Assembly (NCBI GenBank): GCA_963667505.2
Contig: OY763490.2
Span: 1,550,001-1,614,000, forward strand
Length of the DNA stretch: 64,000 nucleotides
Source: Aldehydirespirator sp963667505
Lineage (GTDB): Bacteria; Actinomycetota; Acidimicrobiia; Acidimicrobiales; Aldehydirespiratoraceae
Direction of reading: 5' to 3'
Shown: in pieces, positions 23,902-32,505 of the stretch
How positions within the stretch are numbered: the first letter of the stretch is position 1
How the letters are laid out: every line of letters starts with the position of its first letter
Notes under the pieces: model-generated
What the model was told of the DNA's origin: nothing
Seen by the model: the letters and a program-made list of their open reading frames with translations, nothing else
The model's database searches: none
Program-made: the position numbers and the translations under genes

Positions 23902-25236
23902 TTACGGCGGCGACTCGTGCTGGCGGCGGGGCGGCGACGGGGTGGTCGGATGGGCCTCGGGCACGACGTCCGGGGAGTAGTCACCCACCTCGACGTCCAT
24001 GTGACGCAGCCAGCGCATCGAGTGAAGCAGCACCAGGCCGCCGAGCAGCACCGCGCCGTAGAGGCCGAAGGCCGGGCGCGCTCCGATCAGCTCGATCAGC
24101 TGGCCCAGGACGAGCTGCCCGACAGGGTTGGACGACATCAGCACCATGATGTACAGCGACAGCACCTGAGTCCGCTGCTCCTCGTCGACCTGGAGCTGCA
24201 CGGTCGTGTTGAGCGCGCTGGCCGAGGTGAGATGGGCTGCCCCGATGAGCGCCAGCGGCACCAGGTACGACACGAACGTGGGCGCCACCGACAGGCCTAC
24301 CGTGGCCGCGCCGTACATCAGGAGCGCGACCCACTCGATCTGGGACCGCGCCACCCTCTCCCCCAGCGACGCCACCACCGGGGTGGCCAGGACCGCTCCC
24401 AGGCCGACCATGGTGAGCATGAGGCCGAAGCCGCTCGGGCCCCGATCGAACACGTCCTCGGCGAAGACCACACTGAGTATCTGGATGGGCAGGCCGAAGG
24501 CGCCGATCAGCGCCACGGTGCCGATTGCCACCACCAGGCCCCGGCGAGCCCCCACGTAGCGGGCCACCCTCGCCGTGTTGCGGATCAGCCTCATGCTCGG
24601 AGCTGCGCCCGCCGAGCCCGCCTTGCGGGACTCGATCAACAACAGCGCGACCAGCACTACGACGGAACCGGCCGCACTGACCGCGAACGCCGGTCCGGGA
24701 CCGGCTGCGGCCACGGTGATGCCCCCCAGCATCGGACCAACCAGGCGGGAGTTGTTGAACTGCGCCGAATTGAGCGTGACCGCGTTGAGCAGCAGTTCCC
24801 TGGGCACCAGCTCGCTGACGAACGCCTGCCAGATCGGCAGGTTGAAGCCTGCGGCCAGCCCGGCAGCCGCAGCCAGGGCGACATACGCGGTCGGCGACCG
24901 CACCCCTTGGATCCACGCCAGCGCCATGGCCAGCGCCACCAGGCTCATCGTCGCCTGGGAGAGCATCAGCAGCCTGCGCCTCGAGTAGTAGTCGGCCAAG
25001 ACGCCGGCGACCGGCGCGATCACAGCCATGGGGATGAACTGCGCGAACCCCGCGAATCCGACCCAGCCCGGACTCTGGGTCAGGTCCCACATGACCGCGG
25101 GCAGGGCCACCTGCTGGAACCAGCGGGCCGAATGGGACACGAACCCTCCGAACCAGAAGTACCGGTAGCTCCGATACCCGAACGAGGCGAACGCGGCCGG
25201 AGGCATCAAAGCACGGTATACGCCCCGATGCGCCAT
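23902..25236 (-). CDS. MFS transporter (MFS_3, EntS-like)
   Basis: 444 aa from ATG 25236; ATG 25206 is also possible. About twelve hydrophobic segments, with MFS-3 landmarks FWFGGFVSHSARWFQQVALP near the start, GVLADYYSRRRLLM (the loop 2-3 motif), FNLPIWQAFVSELVPR and LNSAQFNNSRLVGP. This subfamily includes siderophore and drug exporters. The substrate cannot be assigned. Divergent from the enoyl-CoA hydratase at 25348 across a 111-bp promoter gap. Confidence 0.85.
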   Translation of the reverse strand: MAHRGVYRALMPPAAFASFGYRSYRYFWFGGFVSHSARWFQQVALPAVMWDLTQSPGWVGFAGFAQFIPMAVIAPVAGVLADYYSRRRLLMLSQATMSLVALAMALAWIQGVRSPTAYVALAAAAGLAAGFNLPIWQAFVSELVPRELLLNAVTLNSAQFNNSRLVGPMLGGITVAAAGPGPAFAVSAAGSVVVLVALLLIESRKAGSAGAAPSMRLIRNTARVARYVGARRGLVVAIGTVALIGAFGLPIQILSVVFAEDVFDRGPSGFGLMLTMVGLGAVLATPVVASLGERVARSQIEWVALLMYGAATVGLSVAPTFVSYLVPLALIGAAHLTSASALNTTVQLQVDEEQRTQVLSLYIMVLMSSNPVGQLVLGQLIELIGARPAFGLYGAVLLGGLVLLHSMRWLRHMDVEVGDYSPDVVPEAHPTTPSPPRRQHESPP

Positions 25237-25347
25237 GCTGGCGGACCGGCCAATCCGCGGACAGGCTGCCAACAGGGCGCCACACTGCCGCACGCGCCGT
25301 CCGCGGCCGTGCTGTCGACTCGGCGGCGCCGCGCCATACTGCGGGCC

Positions 25348-26109
25348 ATGCCCTACGTCAAGACCGACATCTCCGACGGCGTCGCCCAGCTCACGCTCAA
25401 CGATCCCGACCGGCGCAACACCGTCAGCCAGGCCATGAACGACGAGATCGTCGCCGCCCTGGACGAGCTCGAACCCGACCCCGCCGTCGGGGCGCTGGTC
25501 GTGACCGGCGCCGGGAAGGGGTTCTGCGCGGGCGCGGTCCTCGACGACCTGCTGGCGGCCGAGTCGACGGGCATCACCCGCATCTACGAGGGTTTCCTGC
25601 GGGTGGCCCACTCGCCGCTGGCCACCGTCGCCGCGGTCAACGGCGCCGCGGTGGGCGCCGGGATGAACATGGTGCTCGCCTGCGACCTGGTGCTCGCCGG
25701 GCGCCGCTGGGCCCGCTTCGACTCCCGCTTCCTGCAGATCGGCCTGCATCCCGGCGGGGGCCACACCTGGCGACTCCGCCATGTGACCGACCGCACCACC
25801 GCCATGGCGATGGTGGTCTTCGGCGAGGTCTTGTCGGCTGACGACGCCCACCGCACCGGCCTGGCCTGGGACGTCGTCGATGACGACGAGCTGCTGGAGC
25901 GGGCCCACCAACTGGCCGCTCGGGCCGCGGCCCAGCCCAAGGAGCTGGTGGCCCGCACCAAGGCGACGATCCTGTCGCTGGACGAGGTCGCCGGCTCGGC
26001 CGCGGCCGTGGACCACGAACTGCACCCCCAGCTCTGGTCGATGGGCCAGCCGGCATTCAAGGGCCTGGTCCGCAGCCTCCAGTCGCGGATCACCTCCAAG
26101 CCGCGGTAG
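25348..26109 (+). CDS. Enoyl-CoA hydratase/isomerase family protein
   Basis: 253 aa. Crotonase fold: VAQLTLNDPDRRNTVSQAM, oxyanion-hole strands GAGKGFCAGAVLDDL and AAVNGAAVGAGMNMVLACD, and IGLHPGGGHTWRL. The second catalytic position (Glu in hydratases) reads H-P-G-G-G-H, so the usual Glu pair is not clear and another crotonase activity is possible. ATG 25348 is chosen because the long open frame before it has no homology. Works in acyl-CoA metabolism. Confidence 0.85.
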   Translation: MPYVKTDISDGVAQLTLNDPDRRNTVSQAMNDEIVAALDELEPDPAVGALVVTGAGKGFCAGAVLDDLLAAESTGITRIYEGFLRVAHSPLATVAAVNGAAVGAGMNMVLACDLVLAGRRWARFDSRFLQIGLHPGGGHTWRLRHVTDRTTAMAMVVFGEVLSADDAHRTGLAWDVVDDDELLERAHQLAARAAAQPKELVARTKATILSLDEVAGSAAAVDHELHPQLWSMGQPAFKGLVRSLQSRITSKPR

Positions 26110-26155
26110 GCGTCCAGAACAACACCGTCAGCCAATACCGTCAGCGTCGCGAAGG

Positions 26156-26236
26156 GCCCGGCCGAGCCAACATCGCCAAGAGGCCCAGCCGAGCCAACAT
26201 CGCCGCCACGCCCGGCCCAGCCAACGGACCGAGCCC
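26156..26236. repeat. Three imperfect 27-bp tandem units after the hydratase gene
   Basis: GCCCGGCCGAGCCAACATCG starts units at 26156, 26183 and 26210 (third diverged). A 13-bp doublet containing ACCGTCAG precedes it at about 26123-26144. The 329-bp gap 26110-26438 holds only these repeats and copy 2 of the 137-bp repeat. Confidence 0.75.
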
Positions 26237-26303
26237 CAAGAGACCGGGCACCAAGGGCCGAGCCGAGCGGGCGGGCCGGAAGCGGCGCCCCCGGTGTCAG
26301 CTA

Positions 26304-26440
26304 AGAGGCCGAGCAGGTAGGTGAACGAATCCGGCCCATACGGGCGAGGCCGTGGCCCGAGCGGCCCGTGAGCGCAGCGAACAAGAGCGGGAATGACACC
26401 GCCGCGACGCGAGCGGCCATCACCTACTCGCGCTCGCTCT
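26304..26440 (-). repeat. Dispersed 137-bp repeat, copy 2 (inverted)
   Basis: Reverse complement of 7888-8024 with a single visible difference near its end. Its edge runs into the stop codon of the GNAT gene (26439-26441), and it lies between convergent hydratase and GNAT genes. Near identity over 18 kb distance implies recent spread or gene conversion. Confidence 0.92.
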
Positions 26441-27107
26441 AAAGCCGGTTCCGGCGTCCCGCAGGGATTCTTCGCGCCGCGGCGGCGCTCACCGCGACAG
26501 GTGGATGGTCCGGGAGCGGCGCGATCCATTGTTCGATCAGCCCCGCGCCGCGCTCCAGCCACTCCTCGACGGTCATCGCGAAACGGTAATGGTCTTCCCA
26601 CACGCCGTTGATCTCCACGTAGCGCTCGGCCAGACCCTCCCGTCGCAGGCCCAGCTTCTCCACCACTCGCAGGCTCGCAGCGTTGCGCGGCACGATGGCC
26701 ACCTGCAGGCGGTGCAGCTTCAACTGCTCGAAGGCGAACCGGGCCGCCACGACGAGCGCCTCGGGCGTGTAGCCCTGGCCCGCCACCGCCTCGTCGATCC
26801 AGTAACCGACATAACACGACTGGAACGGGCCGCGCTGGATCGACGACAGGTTCATCTCGCCCCGGAAACGCCCGGCGACGAACACCCCGAAGCCGAAGCC
26901 GGCACCCTGCTGGCGTTCGCGGCGACGGGCCGAGCAGCGGGCCGCGAAGGCACCGGCGTCCTCGGCCAGGTCAGCCTGGCCGGGCGCGGGCCGCGGCTCC
27001 CAGCGGGCGAGGCGGTCGCGGTTGCGCAGGCGCACCTCCCGCCATTGCCTGAAGTCGTCGCGGCTCAGCGGCCGCAGCACGACTCTCCGCCCCAGCAGCC
27101 TGGTCAC
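26439..27107 (-). CDS. GNAT family N-acetyltransferase (RimJ-like)
   Basis: 222 aa from GTG 27107 (TRLLGRRVVLRPLSRDD, the usual RimJ/RimL start); the open frame upstream is not homologous. GNAT motifs: GEMNLSSIQRG and VGYWIDEAVAGQGYTPEAL (acetyl-CoA pyrophosphate loop Q/R-x-x-G-x-A-like), LHRLQVAIVPRNAASLRVVEKLGLRREG, then EINGVWEDHYRFAMT. Proteins of this type acetylate N-termini of ribosomal proteins or other amines. Here the stop codon lies in the dispersed repeat. Confidence 0.85.
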   Translation of the reverse strand: MTRLLGRRVVLRPLSRDDFRQWREVRLRNRDRLARWEPRPAPGQADLAEDAGAFAARCSARRRERQQGAGFGFGVFVAGRFRGEMNLSSIQRGPFQSCYVGYWIDEAVAGQGYTPEALVVAARFAFEQLKLHRLQVAIVPRNAASLRVVEKLGLRREGLAERYVEINGVWEDHYRFAMTVEEWLERGAGLIEQWIAPLPDHPPVAVSAAAARRIPAGRRNRL

Positions 27108-27163
27108 GCGACTGACTGTAGTGGCGCGGCCAGCTGTAGTCGTAGGCGGCTGTCGGCTAGCAG

Positions 27164-28081
27164 TCAGGCCTCGAGCAGCGACAGGGCCAGTCCGTCGAGC
27201 AGGTCGGACTCCGACACCAGGCACTCGTCGAAGTCGAAGTAGCGCATGATCCGCACCAGGATGCACATGCCGGCCACGATCACGTCGGCCCGTCCCGGAT
27301 GCAGCCCCGGATTGCATCTGCGGTCCTCGAGGCTCTCGGTGGCGAGAGTGCGGAACACGTCCTCGGCCGCCTCCTTGGCGAGCAGGAAGTGATGGACCCG
27401 GTCTCGGTCGTACTCCGCCAGGCCGATCTCGACCGCGGCCGCGGTGGTGATCGTGCCGGCCACCCCCACCAGCCTGCATCCCGACGCGATCTCGGGGATC
27501 TCTCGCACCGCGTCGTCGAGGTGCAGTTCAGTGACCGACAGGCAGGCTGAGAGCTCCTCGGGCCGGGGCGGGTCGTGGTGCACGAACTTCTCGGTGAGCC
27601 GCACGCTGCCGACGTCGAGCGAGAGGGCCGCCTCGCACTCGCCTCGTCCGAAGGACAGTTCCGTGGATCCCCCGCCGATGTCCACCACCAGGAACGGCCC
27701 GTCGCCGGGACTCAGCGCCGACACGGCCCCACGGAACGCCAGCTCCGCCTCCTGGCGGCCCGAGAGCACCTCCAAGGGCGCCCCGACGATGGCCGCGGCC
27801 TCGTCGAGGAACTCGGACCGGTTGGCGGCGTCACGCGCCGCTGAGGTGGCCGTGGCCCGCACAGCGCCGACGCCGCGGCAGTCCATGATCTCCCGGTAGG
27901 TGCGCAGGCACGCCAGAGTGCGCTCGACGGCATCGGTCCTCAGCGAGCCGGTGGCGTCCACGTCGCGGCCGAGCCGGGTGATCGACGAGCGGCGTTCGAG
28001 ACCCGCGCCCGGGCCGTCGGTGACGAGCAGCCGGGTGGTGTTGGTGCCGCAGTCGACGGCAGCCACCGGATTCACGGTCAC
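27164..28081 (-). CDS. ppx: Exopolyphosphatase / pppGpp phosphohydrolase (Ppx/GppA)
   Basis: 305 aa. GTG 28081 overlaps the DUF501 stop as GTGA; the second GTG 28075 is possible. Motifs of the ASKHA phosphatase: VAAVDCGTNTTRLLV, ATSAARDAANRSEFL, FLVVDIGGGSTELSFG, and VAGTITTAAAVEIGL. The single-domain length fits the short actinobacterial Ppx1/Ppx2 forms that degrade polyphosphate or (p)ppGpp. The DUF501-ppx pair is standard in actinobacteria, where it normally follows eno-ftsB. Confidence 0.9.
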   Translation of the reverse strand: MTVNPVAAVDCGTNTTRLLVTDGPGAGLERRSSITRLGRDVDATGSLRTDAVERTLACLRTYREIMDCRGVGAVRATATSAARDAANRSEFLDEAAAIVGAPLEVLSGRQEAELAFRGAVSALSPGDGPFLVVDIGGGSTELSFGRGECEAALSLDVGSVRLTEKFVHHDPPRPEELSACLSVTELHLDDAVREIPEIASGCRLVGVAGTITTAAAVEIGLAEYDRDRVHHFLLAKEAAEDVFRTLATESLEDRRCNPGLHPGRADVIVAGMCILVRIMRYFDFDECLVSESDLLDGLALSLLEA

Positions 28082-28566
28082 CGCCGATCGGCCTCGAGGC
28101 GCTCCTGGACCCAGCGTCCCACCGGGTCGTCCCCGCCGGCGAGATGCCAGGCGTAGTGGGCGTGGAGGCATTTGACGCCTCGCCGGGTGCCGCCCACGCC
28201 ATGGGACGGCCGGGGGCCGCGGTGACCGGTCGGGATGGCCGCGTCGCGCTCGGCGGCGTACCGGTCGTGGGCGTCGGCCAGCTCGCCGGGATCGACGGCG
28301 GCCTCCGCCGCCCTCACGCCGCCCTCGGACTCAAGCCGTCCCACCAGGCGCCGCAGACCGTCGTCCACCAGCCAGTAGCGGGTCGGCATGGGCCGGCCGT
28401 CGTAGAGGATCGGATCGTTGCGGATGACCACCGGCTCGCCCGCCGGGCCGCGCACCACCACTTCGAAGCCCCCCGACGGCTCGCGGCCCAGCAGCCGGGC
28501 CACGCGCTCGCGATCGGTGCGGCCAGGGTCGAGGGCGGGCCCGCCGGAAGGGAGCCCCGCGCTCAA
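28078..28566 (-). CDS. DUF501 domain protein
   Basis: 162 aa if the TTG at 28566, which overlaps the CoxG stop, is used; GTG 28503 (VARLLGREPSGGF) fits the family start better. DUF501 signature GTRRGVKCLHAHYAWHLAGG and DPVGRWV at the C-terminus, with RYWLVDDGLRRLVGRLESEGG mid-protein. Function unknown; it is nearly always beside ppx and ftsB in actinobacteria. Here the cox accessory genes separate it from ftsB. Confidence 0.85.
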   Translation of the reverse strand: MSAGLPSGGPALDPGRTDRERVARLLGREPSGGFEVVVRGPAGEPVVIRNDPILYDGRPMPTRYWLVDDGLRRLVGRLESEGGVRAAEAAVDPGELADAHDRYAAERDAAIPTGHRGPRPSHGVGGTRRGVKCLHAHYAWHLAGGDDPVGRWVQERLEADRR

Positions 28567-29297
28567 GCGCTCAGCACGACGACCACCACGACCACCACCA
28601 CGACCACCGCCACCAGCACAGGCACGAGGCGCTTCATGACCGACCCGCCCGCCACCGCGAGCAGGTCAACCGCCTCCACCTCCTGAGGAGCGGCCGCCGC
28701 CGCAGCGTCGGCAGCCGGCGAGCCCGGTGCGGCCCCCGCCGGAGCGGGGGCGTCCGCAGCCGTCTCCGCGCCGCCGTCAGCCGTGTCGTCGGACGCGGAC
28801 GACGCGGGCGGCTCGGCGGACGCAGTCTCGCCGGACGCGGCTGCCTCGGCCTGCTGGGCCATCACTTCGGCCAGGTTGTCGGCGAACTGGCCCATCAGCT
28901 TGCGGCTCACGTCGGCCAGCACACCCCGGCCGAACTGGGCGACCTTGCCGGTGACGGTCAGGTCGGTGTCGACGCTCACCTTGGTGCCGCCGCTGTCGCC
29001 GGCCTCCAGCCGGACGGTGATGTTGGCCGAGGCGTTGCCCGCGCCGCGTGTGTCGCGCCCGCTGGCGAGGATCACCACCCGGCGCGCCGCCTCGTCGAGT
29101 TCCTTGAACGAGGCCGTGCCCTTGTACTGGGAAGTCACCGGCCCGACCTTCACCTTGACCAGGCCGTGGAACTCGTCCCCCTCGGCGCCAGTGAGCTGCG
29201 CGCCCGGAAGGCAGGGGGCGATCCGCCCCACGTCGGTCAGTACCTCCCAGACCGCCTCGATCGGATGGTCGACCTCGAATGAGTCGCTCAGTTCCAT
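28563..29297 (-). CDS. coxG: CoxG-like SRPBCC protein with C-terminal membrane anchor
   Basis: 244 aa. Residues 1-150 are the CoxG/SRPBCC domain (FEVDHPIEAVWEVLTDVGRI, PCLPGAQL, GLVKVKVGPVTSQYKG). An Ala/Pro-rich linker leads to a C-terminal hydrophobic helix dominated by valine (RLVPVLVAVVVV...). CoxG recruits carbon monoxide dehydrogenase to the membrane. It is the last of a run of CODH accessory genes. A 14-codon micro-ORF (29288-29332) overlaps its ATG by ten bases, ending in the same TGGAACTGA as the mocA-like gene. Confidence 0.85.
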   Translation of the reverse strand: MELSDSFEVDHPIEAVWEVLTDVGRIAPCLPGAQLTGAEGDEFHGLVKVKVGPVTSQYKGTASFKELDEAARRVVILASGRDTRGAGNASANITVRLEAGDSGGTKVSVDTDLTVTGKVAQFGRGVLADVSRKLMGQFADNLAEVMAQQAEAAASGETASAEPPASSASDDTADGGAETAADAPAPAGAAPGSPAADAAAAAAPQEVEAVDLLAVAGGSVMKRLVPVLVAVVVVVVVVVVVLSA

Positions 29298-29483
29298 TCT
29301 TGCTGATCCTCCTGCGCGTCTTGCGGTGTCATTGTTGCTGATCCTTCAGCGTGTCGCCCAGCGCTGTTCGGGTCCAATCCTGCAGATCCTTCAGCATGTC
29401 GCTTACTGCCGTTCAGGTCCAATCCTGCAGGTCCTCCGGCGTGTCGCTCAGTGCCGCTCAGTTCCAATTCTGCAGATCCTCCA
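29288..29483 (-). repeat. 45-bp repeats of the mocA/coxG junction, with a coupled micro-ORF
   Basis: Units begin 29349, 29394 and 29439, the last containing the mocA-like stop (29458-29460); a diverged unit runs to the coxG start. Each holds a version of GATCCTxCAGxATTGGAxC (minus strand), the mocA C-terminus EDLQNWN. Next to coxG this reads as micro-ORF MTPQDAQEDQQEWN (ATG 29332, stop 29288-29290), whose ATGGAACTGA overlaps the coxG start exactly as mocA presumably once did. Confidence 0.85.
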
Positions 29484-30067
29484 GCGTGTCGATGTCGTCG
29501 GGGTTGCCCTCGCAGGGTATCGCCAGCACGAGTTCGGGCCTGCGCCGCATCAGCGCCCGCCCACCCTCGTCGCCGGTGAGAGGTAGATGGCTCCACAGCG
29601 ACGCGCCGATCTTGACCGGTGGCCGACGCGCCCCGCCGAAGTCGGCCACCACCAGGTCGCCGTCGGCGTCGGCCACCGCCCGCCACGCCGAGGCGGGGAC
29701 GCCGGGCTGGTCGCCGAGCCCGAACACCACCGCACGGTGGCCCCTCGAACCCGCGTAGCCGACCGCCGCGGTCAGCGACGTCGCCTGGCCCTGCTCCCAA
29801 GCCTCATTGCGGAGCACGGTCACGTCCTCGGGCAGCACGTCGAGCAGATCGACCGCCCCCATCACCACGATCGTCTCGTCGAGGCCGGCCTGGCGGGCCG
29901 AGTCGACGGCCCGGCGGGCCAGCGGCACGCCCCTGACGTCGCTGAGGAGCTTGTGGCGCCCTGCCCGCAAAACGAACGCCCGCGCCGGCGGCCAGAACCG
30001 CCGCGGCGACGCCGAGACGCGCCGCGGCGCCCTCGTGGGCCGGGTCGGGCGGGCGCGGGTCGGCCAC
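29458..30067 (-). pseudogene. MocA-like molybdenum-cofactor nucleotidyltransferase, frameshifted
   Basis: The N-terminus from ATG 30067 carries the NTP-transferase loop LGVAAAVLAAGAGVRFAG; the next conserved element GRHKLLSDVRGVPLARRAV is in another frame. Dropping one base at about 29962 restores RFAGGRHKLL, so there is a single-base insertion (or sequencing error). Downstream parts are intact: NEAWEQGQATSLTAAV, GLGDQPGVPASAW, PPVKIGASLW, DIDTLEDLQNWN. MocA homologues add CTP or GTP to molybdopterin for CODH/xanthine dehydrogenase enzymes. It lies between xdhC-like and coxG genes. Confidence 0.8.
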
Positions 30068-30070
30068 GCC

Positions 30071-31167
30071 TCAGTCGTGGATCGGGCCGGTAGTGGCCGA
30101 GAGGGCCTGCGCCTTGCGGCCGGTGCGCTCGGAGATGATCTCCGAAACGATCGAGATGGCGGTCTCCTCGGGGGTGGCCGCACCGATGTCCAGCCCTATC
30201 GGCGAGCGCAGCCGAGCCAACTCCTGCTCGGTGACGCCGGCTTCGACGAGCCGGGCGGTCCGGTCGTCGTGAGTGCGGCGGCTGCCCATCACCCCGATGT
30301 AGCCGACATCGGTCCGCAGCGCGGAGATGATGGCCGGAACATCGAACTTGGCGTCGTGAGTCAGCACGCACACCGCGTCCCGGACGCCCATGCCGACGCC
30401 GATCTCGTCCAGCAGCCGGTCGGGCCACGACACCACCACCTCGTCGGCCATCGGGAACCTCTTGGAGGTGGCGAACACGGCCCGGGCGTCGCAGATCGTG
30501 ACTCTGTATCCGAGGACCTTCGCCACTCGGGCCAGGGCGGCGGTGAAGTCCACCGCGCCGAAGATCACCATGCGCGGCGGCGGCGCGAACGACTCCACGA
30601 ACACGGCTACCTCCCGGCCCCGGATCTCGCCCGCCTCGGAGTACCGGCGGATGCTCGAACGGCCCGCAGCCAGCTCGCCGCGGGCGTCGCGCTCCACGGA
30701 ACGGTCCAGGCCGGCCGTGCCCAGCGATCCGACCGCGGCCGAACCGCCGGACGCACCAGCATCTTGGCCCCGGTCCCCGGCCCCTCCACCACCGTGGCCA
30801 GCGCGGCGGGCGCTTCTTGGGCCAGATCCGCGGCCAGCGCGGCGTGGACCGGCCCCCACTCCAAGGGCTCGACGAACAGGTGGATGGTCCCGCCGCAGGT
30901 CAGGCCCACCGCGAAGGCCTCGTCGTCGCTGTAGCCGAAAGTGACGATGCGGCGCCGGCCGGTCTCGATCACATCCAGGGACTCGGTGACCACCGCGCCC
31001 TCCACGCAGCCTCCCGACACCGAGCCGACCACCTCGCCTCCGGCCGTCACCGCCATCGCCGCGCCCGGTGAACGAGGGCCCGACCCCTCGAGGTCGACCA
31101 CCCGGGCCACCGCCGAACGCTCGCCGGCCTGCTGCCAACGCTCCAGGTCGCTCAGGATCTCCCTCAT
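30071..31167 (-). pseudogene. XdhC/CoxI-like Mo-hydroxylase maturation protein, frameshifted
   Basis: ATG 31167 overlaps the coxE stop (ATGA). N-terminal XdhC_CoxI domain: GSGPRSPGAAMAVTAGG, GSVSGGCVEGAV, IVTFGYSDDEAFAVGLTCGG. After GAKMLVRP (about 30750) the homologous frame changes; restoring one base there continues with GGSAAVGSLG and the C-terminal Rossmann domain (RMVIFGAVDFTAALARVAKVLGY, GYIGVMGSRRTHDDR, SPIGLDIGAATPEETAISIV). Such proteins insert sulfurated Mo cofactor into xanthine/CO dehydrogenases. Either inactivated or a sequencing error; the adjacent mocA has the same kind of lesion. Confidence 0.8.
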
Positions 31168-32333
31168 CGGGCTGTCTCCGACGAAGCCGCCGCGGCCCCG
31201 ACGGCCGCCGCGTAACGCGACGGGCCGGGTGCGGTGTCGCTGAGAACCGTCTCGGCCAAGCGCTCCAGCGACTCAAGGCTGTGGCCCTCCACGAAGTCGT
31301 CGATGTGGGGCAGCGCGGCAGCCATGCCTCTGGCCAGCGGCGCATATCCGGGCGACGCCTTGAGCGGATTCACCCACACCACGCGGTGGGCCACCCGCGA
31401 CAGCCTCTGCATCTGCTCGGACATCTGGGCCGGATCGCCCCGGTCCCAGCCGTCGGAGAGGATCACCACCAGCGCGCCGCGGGCCATGCCCCGGCAGCCC
31501 CACTCGTCGTTGAAGGCGCGCAGGCCCTCGCCCAGGCGAGTTCCGCCGCTCCAGTCGAGCACCGCCCCCGACGCGGCTCTCATGGCGCGGTCCGGGTCGC
31601 GGGACGAGAGCTCCCGAGTGAGCCGCGTCAGCCTGGTGCCCAGAGCGAAGGCCTCCACCTTGCTGCGGCCGGCCACCGCCGCGTGCAACAGCCGCAGCAG
31701 AGCGCGGGCGTAGCGCTCCATCGAACCCGACACGTCCAGCAGCATCACCAGACGCCTGGGCCGGCGGCCGTTCACCCGCCGGTGCATCCGCATCGGCTCG
31801 CCGCCGGCGCGCATGGCCGCTCTCACCGTGCGCCGAACGTCGGGGCGGCCGCGGCACGCCCGGCTCGGCTGGGTCCGCCGGCTGCGGCGGGTCGGCCCCT
31901 GCCATCGGATCCGCTCCATGATCCTGCGAGCCTCCTCGAGTTCGTCGTCGGTGTACTCCGCGAAGTCCTTGGCGGCCAGGGTCTCGGTCGCGCTGTAGCG
32001 AACCGTGATCACCTCCCCGTCCGGCCGCTCCTGGTCGTCCTCGTCGCCATCTGCGTCCTCGGTGTCGGTCTGCAGCAGCACCGGGACGCTCACCGCCGCG
32101 ACCGGGCCTGCCGCGCCCAGCGGCGAGCCGAGCCAGTACGAGTCGAACACGGCGTCGTAGACGGCGACGTCCTCGAACCGGTGCACCAGCGACGCCCGGC
32201 CGGCCCAGTAGACCGGCGACCGTCCGGCGACGTCCACCACCGAGAGCGCCTCGGCGTACAGCAGAGCCGAGGTGAGCGACACCTCGAGGCCGGCGCGCCG
32301 CAGCGCTGACACGAACCCGACTGCGGCATCCAC
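31164..32333 (-). CDS. coxE: CoxE-like VWA domain protein
   Basis: 389 aa from GTG 32333. The C-terminal half is a von Willebrand A domain with MIDAS motif LVMLLDVSGSM, GTRLTRLTREL, DWSGGTRLGEGL and VVILSDGWDRGDP; the N-terminal part is the CoxE/DUF58-like region with an acidic stretch (TEDADGDEDDQE). CoxE works with the AAA+ protein CoxD to build the Cu-Mo centre of CO dehydrogenase. MoxR/VWA pairs also activate other metalloenzymes. Start-anchored repeats lie just upstream. Confidence 0.88.
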   Translation of the reverse strand: MDAAVGFVSALRRAGLEVSLTSALLYAEALSVVDVAGRSPVYWAGRASLVHRFEDVAVYDAVFDSYWLGSPLGAAGPVAAVSVPVLLQTDTEDADGDEDDQERPDGEVITVRYSATETLAAKDFAEYTDDELEEARRIMERIRWQGPTRRSRRTQPSRACRGRPDVRRTVRAAMRAGGEPMRMHRRVNGRRPRRLVMLLDVSGSMERYARALLRLLHAAVAGRSKVEAFALGTRLTRLTRELSSRDPDRAMRAASGAVLDWSGGTRLGEGLRAFNDEWGCRGMARGALVVILSDGWDRGDPAQMSEQMQRLSRVAHRVVWVNPLKASPGYAPLARGMAAALPHIDDFVEGHSLESLERLAETVLSDTAPGPSRYAAAVGAAAASSETAR

Positions 32334-32480
32334 CGGATGCGAACCCCCCGTCGCGGATGGCCCGGCCCCGGAACCCGGCCCAGCTCGCCCACCGGATGCG
32401 CGCCGTCGCGGCCCGGCCCCGGAACCCGGCCCAGCTCGCCCACCGGATGCGCGCCGTCGCGGCCCGGTCCCGGAACCCGA
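32331..32480 (-). repeat. 51-59-bp repeats upstream of coxE
   Basis: CACCGGATGC (plus strand) starts units at 32331, 32390 and 32441; units two and three share a 51-bp body with GTCGCGGCCCGG and GGAACCCGG. Read on the minus strand each unit ends GCATCCGGTG, the coxE start region. The array makes up most of the 172-bp gap to the moxR-like gene. Confidence 0.88.
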
Positions 32481-32505
32481 TGGGGCTGCGAGGGCCCGGG
32501 GGCGG

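Noticed and set aside
23902..26025. A 707-aa MFS protein
   Set aside because: The N-terminal 260 residues are the shadow of the enoyl-CoA hydratase on the other strand; the transporter starts near 25236.
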